From contig BJFZ01000066.1 of the NCBI GenBank assembly GCA_014190175.1, positions 1 through 6,443 of the forward strand: DNA of 6,443 bases, in the 5' to 3' direction. Source of the DNA: Actinomycetes bacterium. Its GTDB lineage: Bacteria; Actinomycetota; Actinomycetes; Nanopelagicales; Nanopelagicaceae. The notes beneath the pieces are model-generated. The model was given only the letters and a program-made list of their open reading frames with translations, made no database searches and was not told where the DNA came from. Shown here in pieces: positions 1 to 6,093 of the stretch; positions within the stretch are counted from its first letter, which is position 1, and each line of letters opens with the position of its first letter. A program made the translations under genes and the position numbers.

Positions 1-1
1 G

Positions 2-121
2 AAGGCTTTTTCAAAAGTTGAGCAAAAAGATTTAGATGAATTAATTGTGCGGGGAGCAGATGTTGTTGAGTCTTTGATTAACGAAGGTTTAGAGCGAACA
101 CAAACGCGTTATAACTCTTAA
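2..121 (+). CDS. 3' end of an unidentified protein (partial)
   Basis: This is the last 39 codons of a gene that begins before the window, read in frame 2 and ending in TAA at 119-121. The visible residues are charged and probably helical (KVEQKDLDELIVRGADVV, then ESLINEGLERTQTRYNS). A C-terminal helix of a small regulator such as a MarR-type protein would look similar, but no diagnostic motif is present, so I do not name it. It lies in the same frame as the DUF2087 remnant downstream, separated by stops at 119, 134 and 164. The two are therefore not one continuous protein as sequenced, though a shared transcript is possible. Confidence 0.55.
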   Translation, partial: KAFSKVEQKDLDELIVRGADVVESLINEGLERTQTRYNS

Positions 122-154
122 TTATCGAGTGATTAACTTTTTACACTTAATTCC

Positions 155-442
155 ATGTCTCAGTAGATTAATCAACTCTTTGTCCCTGATGGTGCGTTCA
201 TCAGCATACCTGTTAAAGCTGCCAAGAAGATTGCAGTACCCAAAGAAATTGTAAAGAAGCTATCTCCTGATACTAAGTACCCTGAAAAAGAGTTAAATGC
301 AGTAATAGCCACCTACAACCCAAATACTGCAGCCATTAGACGGTTAAACGCTTACGAAGTTCCTCTAGTTCACCCTTGCTTGCAGAGGACACACGCTGTG
401 AAATCACACCGCGTTCAAGTAAGAGAATCTGTGATGCCATAG
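155..442 (+). pseudogene. Degraded DUF2087-domain gene
   Basis: Frame 2 contains a recognisable DUF2087 pattern between about 176 and 343: LFVPDGAF, then IPVKAAKK, then KYPEKELNAVI, then NTAAIRR. These match the family's usual order of FxxDGxxxxIPxKxxKR, YxExEvN and DxatLRR blocks. The expected ATG at 155 is followed after three codons by an in-frame TAG (164-166), and no ATG, GTG or TTG occurs between that stop and the end of the homologous part. After the RR at 338-343 the family's final segment (Lvd-x-g-x-LxR) is not there. The frame instead runs antisense through the 3' end of the ATPase gene to TAG at 440-442. I read this as a pseudogene cut at its C-terminus. A single sequencing error could explain the TAG but not the lost end. 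DUF2087 function is not established. Confidence 0.6.
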
Positions 443-1040
443 CAATCGTAAAGTCCAAATTCTGTTCAACAATCAAAATTGCATTGTCCTTGCCGTAGGC
501 AATGAGTCGATCTTGGATTTCATCAACCACGCCGTGCCACACACCCTCCGTTGGTTCATCCATTACAAGCAAAGTTGGTTGTCCGATTAATGCACGGGCA
601 ATGCCAACCATCTTTCGCTCTCCACCACTCATGGTTCCGGCCTTTTGATCTAGGCGATCTGCAAGTTTTGGGAATACGTCTAGCACTGGTGCAAGATCTG
701 TGCGCTCTTTTTTTGGTAGACGAGATGCACCAATTAATAAGTTCTCACGCACTGATAAATCTGAAAACACAGGGCGATCTTGAGGAACGTAACCAAAACC
801 AAGTCGAGTGCGTGCATATATTGAATTATTAATAATTTCTTTACCTTGAAAAGAAATTGTGCCAGCGGTGGGTTTAATAAATCCCATGATTGTCTGAAGC
901 AACGTTGATTTTCCGGCCCCGTTTCGCCCAACGATTGCTGTAACACCTGTTTTTGGAATCTCAAAAGATAAGTCAAAGAGAACTTGGCTAGCCTCATAAC
1001 CGCCACTTAAATTCTTTATCTCTAAATAATTATTAGACAC
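336..1040 (-). CDS. HAAT-family ABC transporter ATP-binding protein, LivF/UrtE type
   Basis: A 234-residue ATPase of the branched-chain amino acid / urea / amide importer family; it pairs with the LivG/UrtD-type ATPase to drive uptake. Visible motifs are Walker A GRNGAGKST (38-46), Q-loop Gln87 in YVPQDR, signature MSGGERK (137-143) and Walker B LLVMDEP (157-163) followed by TEG. The switch position reads VEQN (191-194), with Gln where most ABC ATPases have His; this is normal for LivF/UrtE. The MSGGERK signature differs slightly from the usual LSGGEQQ, and VWHGVV follows DEPTEG where UrtE has IQPSII-like residues. The start is GTG (1038-1040), overlapping the upstream ATPase stop by 8 bp; an AGAGGTG about 10 nt upstream may act as ribosome binding site. 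The C-terminus RKRLTV resembles the usual family end, so the gene looks complete. It is the last gene of the operon and ends inside the DUF2087 remnant on the other strand. Confidence 0.95.
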   Translation of the reverse strand: MSNNYLEIKNLSGGYEASQVLFDLSFEIPKTGVTAIVGRNGAGKSTLLQTIMGFIKPTAGTISFQGKEIINNSIYARTRLGFGYVPQDRPVFSDLSVRENLLIGASRLPKKERTDLAPVLDVFPKLADRLDQKAGTMSGGERKMVGIARALIGQPTLLVMDEPTEGVWHGVVDEIQDRLIAYGKDNAILIVEQNLDFTIAMASQILLLERGVISQRVSSASKGELEELRKRLTV

Positions 1041-1767
1041 GGGTGAGGTACACCTCTTTTACTTTTGGGTGATTTTCAATCTCCAGCCGTGTTCCAGTAG
1101 CGACAATATTTCCGTGATGCAATACAGAAATGCGATTACAGAGTTCTTTGATGAAATCTAAATCGTGCTCAACGATTAGGACTCCACATTTTTTGGATGC
1201 TTTCTTAATAAGCACAGCTGTATCAGCACGTTCTTTTGGACTCATGCCCGCCGTTGGCTCATCAAGAAGTAACAAAATTGGATCAACTGCCATAGCCATA
1301 GCAATTTCAAGCCACTGCTGTTGACCATGTGATAATGACTTAGCCGGTTCATTTAAATACTCTTCAAGTTGAAACTCTTTTGCTAACTCAACAATCTTTA
1401 ATTCAAATGCTTTAAGGGATGCACTTCGCAGTTGTCTCCAAATGGATTCCTTGGCTTGCAGAGAAATTAAAAGATTTTCGCGAACTGTTTTCTCAAGATA
1501 TATACGTGCCAGTTGAAATTTTATTGCCATTCCTGCTTTGGCTCGGTTTTGCGGAGTCTTGTTTGTGATGTCGGTTCCCTCAAGCAATATTGAACCCTCG
1601 GTTGCTAGCGTGCGACCACAAATTGTGTGAAGCAGGGTTGATTTACCCGAACCATTAGGGCCAATTAATCCAACAATTTCATTCTGGTTAATAATCATTG
1701 ACGCATTATTAACAGCTACAAGTGAGCCGAATTTTTTAGTGACAGATATGATCTCTAGCAGCTTCAT
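1033..1767 (-). CDS. HAAT-family ABC transporter ATP-binding protein, LivG/UrtD type
   Basis: A 244-residue ATPase, the second nucleotide-binding subunit of the importer. Motifs are Walker A GPNGSGKST (36-44), Q-loop KFQ with Gln85, signature LSHGQQQWLEI (145-155), Walker B LLLLDEP (165-171) with TAGMSPKE after it, and switch His201 in VEHDLDF. The signature carries His in place of the second Gly and is followed by QWLEI; LSHGQ-x-QWLEI is typical of the urea/amide (UrtD) branch, whereas LivG normally has LSxGxQRRLEIARAL. That supports an amide-type substrate for the whole transporter. The ATG (1765-1767) overlaps the permease stop in an ATGA junction, and the stop overlaps the LivF/UrtE start by 8 bp, so the three genes are translationally coupled. 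The length is normal and no defect is visible. Confidence 0.95.
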   Translation of the reverse strand: MKLLEIISVTKKFGSLVAVNNASMIINQNEIVGLIGPNGSGKSTLLHTICGRTLATEGSILLEGTDITNKTPQNRAKAGMAIKFQLARIYLEKTVRENLLISLQAKESIWRQLRSASLKAFELKIVELAKEFQLEEYLNEPAKSLSHGQQQWLEIAMAMAVDPILLLLDEPTAGMSPKERADTAVLIKKASKKCGVLIVEHDLDFIKELCNRISVLHHGNIVATGTRLEIENHPKVKEVYLTRV

Positions 1768-2693
1768 GCGTACGTCCTCTTTCGGCGAGATTTTCGAATT
1801 TTTGCCGGAAGTGATGTAAGTCCTTTAGGCAAGAAAATCATCGTGAGCAACAACATAAACCCAACCAATATTGGCCACAAACTTGGTAAAGCATTTTGCA
1901 TTTGAATATTAACTACTTGAAGAAAGGTTAAGGCAATCAGTGGTCCATAGAATGTCCCACGCCCGCCGAGAACAACCCACAATACTGCTGTAGTAGAAAG
2001 TGATAGACCACTCATTGATGGTGATACAAATCCTTCAGAAACTGCAAAGAGTGCGCCACCTGATGCTGCAAGCGCTGCAGAAAATACAAAGACAGCAATT
2101 TGAACAACTGAGCGCTTGTACCCAAAAAACTCAGCGCGCTCTTCATCATCGCGCACCGCATTCATAGTTAAGCCAAATTGAGAGTTGACAATAATAATAC
2201 AAAGAATGAGTGCGACGGCAAAAACTACGAAGGCTAGATAGAAAAGTCCTATCGCAGATCCGATTTCTTTACCAAAGATAGTTGGATATGGAATACCTGG
2301 TATGCCATTTCCTGAACCTAAAATGGTCCAGCTATTAGCAAGACGCTCACATATATATGAAATAGCCAGTGTCACCAGAGCAACGTATAGCTCGCCAACT
2401 CGCTTTCCTGAGAACAAAAAGATACCTATGATTAATCCAGCGAGTGCACCAACGAGAATGGCAAGTATTAGTAGTTTTCCAATATCAGTCACTGTGGATT
2501 TGGTTGTTATGAGTCCAACGATGTATCCACCGAGCCCAAAGAGGGCTGCTTGGCCGAATGTGAAAATACCAGTCTGTCCCCAACTCATTTCAACGCTGAG
2601 AACAAGAATTCCGTAGATAAGAATTCGAGAGACAATTTGTGTTAAGTAATCATTTCCAGCCAGGAATAAAACAGGACTAAGGACCGGTATCAC
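1764..2693 (-). CDS. HAAT-family ABC transporter permease, LivM/UrtC type
   Basis: A 309-residue inner-membrane permease, one of two that form the channel. It is strongly hydrophobic, with about eight or nine membrane segments and a basic tail (KIRKSRRKR). Family marks are SWGQTGIFTFGQAALFGLGGY (about 37-57), the cytoplasmic coupling loop AVRDDEERAEFFGYK (179-193), GGRGT (243-247) and LPKGL (289-292). The loop resembles UrtC AVRDxExR more than a generic LivM. The only standard start is GTG at 2691-2693, which has no convincing ribosome binding site and cuts into the first membrane segment. The frame is open upstream to the binding-protein stop, and the residues there (NRLRIGIAILLV) extend that helix naturally. 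An ATT at 2706-2708 preceded by AAGGA with a 5-nt gap is a candidate non-standard start. The stop overlaps the next ATPase start by 4 bp. Confidence 0.92.
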   Translation of the reverse strand: MIPVLSPVLFLAGNDYLTQIVSRILIYGILVLSVEMSWGQTGIFTFGQAALFGLGGYIVGLITTKSTVTDIGKLLILAILVGALAGLIIGIFLFSGKRVGELYVALVTLAISYICERLANSWTILGSGNGIPGIPYPTIFGKEIGSAIGLFYLAFVVFAVALILCIIIVNSQFGLTMNAVRDDEERAEFFGYKRSVVQIAVFVFSAALAASGGALFAVSEGFVSPSMSGLSLSTTAVLWVVLGGRGTFYGPLIALTFLQVVNIQMQNALPSLWPILVGFMLLLTMIFLPKGLTSLPAKIRKSRRKRTYA

Positions 2694-2747
2694 AAGAAGT
2701 ATTGCAATCCCGATCCTTAGCCTGTTTTTTACTATTTGAGTTTTACC

Positions 2748-3947
2748 TTACTGCTTCTTTGCACATTCATAAGGAGCGATAGTTCCTAGGCTCTTTATGA
2801 TGGTATTTGAACCATCGGCATTTGACTTACCGAGGTACATAGGCAAATTAAGGTGCTTGGTACCTGGTGCGAATGAAACAGGTCCACCAATTGATTGCTT
2901 CAGTGAAATTGAATCCATCGCTTTATTTACCTTTGCGGTATCGAAGGACTTTGCCTTTTCGACTGCTGCTTTCCATAGGTAAATGCTGCGATACCAAGCT
3001 GGTGCATTAAATGTTGCAGAGAATAATCCTGCAGCTTCTGGATGTTGTTGATTGAACTTAGCAACTGTTGCCTTTGTGAATGCATCTGTTACAGGAAGAT
3101 AGAAATCCTGTACACCAATCAAACCTTCAGCTTGCTTTCCGATGATTGGGTTGATCCCTTCATCGAAGAGAGTTCCGGCGATTGTTCCCTTAAATCCGCC
3201 ATCAACAACACCCTTAATAAATGGTCCTGTTCCTGGAAGAACTACGACTTCGAACAAAGCATCAGCCTTTGAAGCAAGAACCTTACTCACCAGGTTTGAT
3301 GGATCTGTCATGTCAAGTGGAACGTATTCTTCGCCAACGATTGAACCGCCACCGGCTAGAACTACCTGACGTACGCGAGCAAGAATGTTACGTGGGTATA
3401 GGTAATCGCTACCTGCTAAGTAGAAAGTCTTCTTGCCTTGCGCGAGAAGGTACTTAACAGTTGGATCTACTTGCTGGTTTGGTGCAGAGCCTGTGTTCCA
3501 GACGTTATTGCTGCACTCGTTACCTTCATAAGATGCTGGCCAAATGTATAAAGTTTTGCCGCGCTTTGCGATCACGTCGCGAATTGCAACGCGTGTAAAG
3601 CTTGCCACTCCACCAATAACTACAGCAACCTTGTCTTGGTTAACAAGCTTGCTAGCAACCTGCGTTGCAACTGCTGGATCTGTGGCACTATCTGCCAAAA
3701 CCATTTCAAGCTTGCGGCCAAGAACGCCGCCACTCTTATTTATTTCATTAATTGTAAACTGAGCGACAGCTTTGTTGGATTTTCCAACAATTCCGAATGC
3801 ACCAGTCATATCTGTAAGCACACCAATTTTCACTGTCTGTGCTGATTGCGCAGGAGCAAACGTCAAAGCGCCAAGCAATGCAATAGCAGATGCCAGGATC
3901 GCAGTATTGCGGCGAGTGTTTCCTCTCTTGTACATATTCTTACTCAT
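2748..3947 (-). CDS. Extracellular solute-binding protein, AmiC/UrtA-like amide-binding type
   Basis: A 399-residue periplasmic-binding-fold protein (type I, HAAT family) that captures substrate for the importer. Residues 1-36 form a signal peptide: basic start, hydrophobic core about 15-30, and a likely cut after AQSA (33-36). The mature part opens with VKIGVLTDMTGAFG. Diagnostic stretches are ASFTR (115-119), YEGNECSNN (140-148), GSAPNQQ (153-159), FYLAGSDYLYPRN (175-187), EEYVPLDMTD (206-215) and VLPGTGPF (236-243). From memory these align with AmiC and UrtA (SHTR, YEG, APNQ, GSDYxYPR, xYxPL), not with leucine-binding proteins; Ser116 falls at the AmiC acetamide-contact serine. There is no lipobox Cys. 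The mature protein has only two Cys, 145 and 396, which could form a disulphide. The ATG is well supported by GGAGGA three bases upstream. The gene sits between the two permease genes and probably has the highest translation rate in the operon. Confidence 0.95.
   Translation of the reverse strand: MSKNMYKRGNTRRNTAILASAIALLGALTFAPAQSAQTVKIGVLTDMTGAFGIVGKSNKAVAQFTINEINKSGGVLGRKLEMVLADSATDPAVATQVASKLVNQDKVAVVIGGVASFTRVAIRDVIAKRGKTLYIWPASYEGNECSNNVWNTGSAPNQQVDPTVKYLLAQGKKTFYLAGSDYLYPRNILARVRQVVLAGGGSIVGEEYVPLDMTDPSNLVSKVLASKADALFEVVVLPGTGPFIKGVVDGGFKGTIAGTLFDEGINPIIGKQAEGLIGVQDFYLPVTDAFTKATVAKFNQQHPEAAGLFSATFNAPAWYRSIYLWKAAVEKAKSFDTAKVNKAMDSISLKQSIGGPVSFAPGTKHLNLPMYLGKSNADGSNTIIKSLGTIAPYECAKKQ
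3772..3790 (-). other. Perfect 8-bp hairpin inside the binding-protein coding region
   Basis: TTGTTGGA and TCCAACAA flank a 3-base loop, at codons of about residues 53-59 (IVGKSNK). In the mRNA this is a stable small stem-loop soon after the signal-peptide region. No T-run follows, so it is not an intrinsic terminator. It may be a coincidence of codon choice. Confidence 0.3.
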
Positions 3948-3950
3948 ATC

Positions 3951-3956
3951 TCCTCC
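3951..3956 (-). promoter_or_regulatory. Strong ribosome binding site of the solute-binding protein gene
   Basis: On the minus strand GGAGGA is followed by GAT and then the ATG at 3947. It is the best Shine-Dalgarno match in the operon and fixes this start over the next Met codon (residue 5), which would be 12 bases further away. Strong initiation fits the excess of binding protein over permease expected for such importers. Confidence 0.75.
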
Positions 3957-3968
3957 AATATTTCTTTT

Positions 3969-4013
3969 ATTTAATTTGAACAGGATTTTCTTACATACAT
4001 GATTTAGTTTGAA
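3969..4013 (-). repeat. 12-bp direct repeat, 33 bp apart, in the gap before the binding-protein gene
   Basis: In the 73-bp gap between the LivH/UrtB-type gene and the binding-protein gene, the minus strand reads TTCAAACTAAAT (4013-4002) and again TTCAAATTAAAT (3980-3969), 11 of 12 bases identical. The start-to-start distance is 33 bp, close to three helical turns, so both copies face the same side of the helix. This could be a two-site operator or part of an internal promoter. The gap is very AT-rich, which raises the odds of a chance match. Confidence 0.3.
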
Positions 4014-4020
4014 TTTAACC

Positions 4021-4878
4021 TTATCTCCCCCTCTGAAAAATACCGACTGGGCGAAAGCGCATGAAGATAATTGCCAAAAAGACGACCAAAATTTGTCCAG
4101 TTACAGGACTAATGAATTGACCAAGAATTGCACCTGGAACGGCAATCAATGCAGCGCCTGCAAGCGGACCACTAAATTGACCAAGGCCACCAATCATTAC
4201 CGCAATAAACATCAAGATTAAATTGTCATAACCTAAATTTGGATACAGAGTTTGAAGAGGAACAATCATTGCGCCAGCAAATCCCGAAAGAGCAGAACCA
4301 ACGGCATACGTTCCGGCGTACATCCACTTTGTTGAAATACCTGAAACTGATATTAAATCTGGATTATCTAGAGTTGCACGGACCTTCATCCCAAGGTTTG
4401 TTTTTAGCAATACAAACCCGATGGCAAGCGCGAGCAGAAGTGTCACAACCATGATGATAATTCGCCAAATAGGAAGGCTAGCTCCTCCGATATTTATTGA
4501 CGATTGAATCGGTGCGTCAACGGGTGAAGACTGTGTAGACATTCTGGTGCGAAGGGATTCGCGCATGACCAAACCAATTGCAAATGTTGCAAGCAGAGCG
4601 CCTTGAGGATTTACATAAAAACGATGAATGATTGTTCGTTCAAGAAGCAAACCAAAGAGTCCCACGACTATTGGTGCCAGGAATATTCCAATCCACAAAT
4701 TACCTAAGTACTTGCCGCAAAGAAAAGCAGTGACAGCGCCAAGTAAAACCAGCTCACCTTGGCACATGTTAAAAACCTTCATCATGCCCACGATGATTGC
4801 CATTCCAATTACCAAAAGAATCAAAACTGACGAAAGACTTAAAACGTCAAAGATTCCGCGGATAGCTGTTGGGCTCAT
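4021..4878 (-). CDS. HAAT-family ABC transporter permease, LivH/UrtB type
   Basis: A 285-residue inner-membrane permease, partner of the LivM/UrtC-type subunit. It has about eight hydrophobic segments, with the family's early block GMAIIVGMMKVFNMCQGEL (25-43), coupling loop VRATLDNPDLISVSGI (166-181), GGLGQFSGPLAGA (230-242) and the C-terminal RFRPVGIF (275-281). In most LivH/UrtB proteins the early block reads NMAHGE; here it is NMCQGE, with Cys-Gln for Ala-His. The ATG (4876-4878) lies 5 bp after the stop of the amidohydrolase gene, preceded by AAGGG about 9 nt upstream, so the enzyme and the transporter are almost certainly on one transcript. The length is typical. The sequence does not show which substrate passes through. 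Confidence 0.94.
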   Translation of the reverse strand: MSPTAIRGIFDVLSLSSVLILLVIGMAIIVGMMKVFNMCQGELVLLGAVTAFLCGKYLGNLWIGIFLAPIVVGLFGLLLERTIIHRFYVNPQGALLATFAIGLVMRESLRTRMSTQSSPVDAPIQSSINIGGASLPIWRIIIMVVTLLLALAIGFVLLKTNLGMKVRATLDNPDLISVSGISTKWMYAGTYAVGSALSGFAGAMIVPLQTLYPNLGYDNLILMFIAVMIGGLGQFSGPLAGAALIAVPGAILGQFISPVTGQILVVFLAIIFMRFRPVGIFQRGR

Positions 4879-4883
4879 TTTTA

Positions 4884-6005
4884 TTAACCCTTAGCCACTT
4901 CTGTCAAAAACTTAAGCTTTGATTTAATCTCTTGAATACGTTCTTCCTGCCACTCATGAAGTTTTTGATCGGGTAAAACATCCCAAAATTCTGCAAGTGC
5001 ATCCTTCATATCTGTTTCTACGCCAGCCAAAGTTTCAATCACTGCGAGCCCGCAAAATGGAACATAGGTAGGTGAATATCCACCTTCGTGAGTCATAACG
5101 ATTTTCCCACCACATACTTTTTCAGCTACTTTCTTGAGCGCTTTCGTCATTTCGCGGTACCCAGTTGCAGTAACAATCATGCGACCAAGAGGATCGGTCA
5201 TAGCAGCGTCAAACCCGCAGCAGACAACAATTAACTCTGGTTTGAACTTCTCGATCGCAGGAAAGGCAATCTCCTCGAGTGCTCGTGAATATGCACCGTT
5301 ACCACTACCTGCAGGAAGTGGAACATTGATTGCATATCCGCTGCCAGCACCTTCGCCCTGTTCGGCAACGTGTCCACTATTAGGTGGGAACAATCCATCT
5401 TGATGCATGGAAATCGTTAGAACATTTGAATCATCATAAAAAATTGATTGTGTGCCGTTGCCATGGTGAACATCCCAATCAAGAACTGCAACGCGCTTAA
5501 CGCCTAGATGTTTTTGTGCATATCTAATTGCAATTGCGGCGTTAGCGAAAATACAAAAACCCATTCCTGTTTCAACGCGAGCATGGTGTCCAGGTGGACG
5601 AATTAATGCATATGCATTTATTACTTCACCTGATACAACAGCTTTCATCGCTGAAATTGCGCCACCTACTGCCCATAATGCAATTTCAAATGAACCTGTA
5701 CCGAAAGGACTTAGCCCATCACCGGCATCGCCGCCAACAGGAGTTGCACTATCGCGCTTGATTCTAGAAATGTATTCCTTTGGATGAACTAAAGAGATGT
5801 CTTCAACGGTTGCTTGTACCGCGGGAATTCTCTTTAACTTCTTACCTAATCCAGAAACTTCAACTGCACTTGCGAGACGAATTTTTGAATCAGCACTCTC
5901 AAAGTGCTCATACGGTTGTGCATTTAATCCAGCAGGGGAGGCTCCGGCAGAGTTGCCTGTGTTATGCCAACCGTAGATTTCTTCCCATACAAATCCAGTG
6001 CCCAT
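4884..6005 (-). CDS. Histone-deacetylase-like zinc amidohydrolase (HDAH / acetylpolyamine amidohydrolase superfamily)
   Basis: A cytoplasmic zinc hydrolase that removes acyl groups, usually acetyl, from amines. Numbering here counts from the upstream TTG at 6044, because the ATG used (6003-6005) is codon 14 of that frame. Motifs are RPPGHHA with His153-His154; DWDVHHGNGTQ with zinc ligands Asp191 and His193; CGFDAA with the third ligand Asp279; and EGGY with catalytic Tyr323. All catalytic residues are present. The start TGFVWEEIYGWHNTG and the long body match class II HDAC-like bacterial amidohydrolases of about 370 residues; from the ATG this one is 373. The TTG would add 13 basic residues without family counterpart, so I prefer the ATG. 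The residue matching the HDAC10 polyamine gatekeeper Glu is Leu286 (DPLG). It is the first gene of the operon, 5 bp before the first permease, so it probably processes the imported compound. AcuC is a less likely alternative. Confidence 0.93.
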   Translation of the reverse strand: MGTGFVWEEIYGWHNTGNSAGASPAGLNAQPYEHFESADSKIRLASAVEVSGLGKKLKRIPAVQATVEDISLVHPKEYISRIKRDSATPVGGDAGDGLSPFGTGSFEIALWAVGGAISAMKAVVSGEVINAYALIRPPGHHARVETGMGFCIFANAAIAIRYAQKHLGVKRVAVLDWDVHHGNGTQSIFYDDSNVLTISMHQDGLFPPNSGHVAEQGEGAGSGYAINVPLPAGSGNGAYSRALEEIAFPAIEKFKPELIVVCCGFDAAMTDPLGRMIVTATGYREMTKALKKVAEKVCGGKIVMTHEGGYSPTYVPFCGLAVIETLAGVETDMKDALAEFWDVLPDQKLHEWQEERIQEIKSKLKFLTEVAKG

Positions 6006-6065
6006 TCTTTTACCAAGACCCCCGATTCTTCTCTTACTGAACAAAACTACTCAACAGACACTATC

Positions 6066-6093
6066 TAATCTGCTAGGTAAAAACTAGAGATTA
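6066..6093. promoter_or_regulatory. Imperfect dyad upstream of the operon (candidate operator or 5'-leader hairpin)
   Basis: TAATCT-G-CTAG (6066-6076) pairs with CTAG-AGATTA (6084-6093) around a 7-base loop: ten base pairs with one bulged G. It is centred about 75 bp upstream of the amidohydrolase ATG. No T-run follows on either strand, so it is not an ordinary terminator. A regulator site or a leader stem-loop are the options; the bulge breaks DNA symmetry and slightly favours RNA. Confidence 0.35.

Noticed and set aside
118..142. TTAAT ... ATTAA followed by CTTTTT as a terminator of the left-edge gene
   Set aside because: The stem has only five A-T pairs with a large loop, too weak to claim despite the T-run.
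298..331. Inverted repeat TGCAGTA ... TACTGCA as an operon terminator
   Set aside because: It lies beyond the ATPase stop in the right direction, but the 7-bp stem has a 20-base loop and no T-run; it also falls within the DUF2087 coding remnant.
551..832. Plus-strand open frames inside the operon (for example 551-832, 2302-2616, 3544-3762, 5134-5403)
   Set aside because: They lie antisense to clearly real genes, have no recognisable domain and read as shadows of the minus-strand codons.
336..1767. Leucine/isoleucine/valine-specific transporter
   Set aside because: The binding protein and the LivG-type ATPase carry amide/urea-branch motifs, and the operon starts with an amidohydrolase; the Liv names are used only for subunit type.
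3902..3947. Twin-arginine export signal in the binding protein (TRRNTAIL)
   Set aside because: The RR is not followed by the usual hydrophobic residues (xFLK) and this family normally uses the Sec route; a Sec signal peptide explains it.
2748..3947. True urea transporter (urtABCDE)
   Set aside because: No urease or nickel genes are nearby, the gene order differs and an HDAC-like enzyme leads the operon; similarity to UrtA is shared by other amide binders.
6006..6044. TTG at 6042-6044 as the amidohydrolase start
   Set aside because: It adds 13 basic residues with no counterpart in the family, whereas the ATG at 6005 lies right before the conserved TGFVWEE block.
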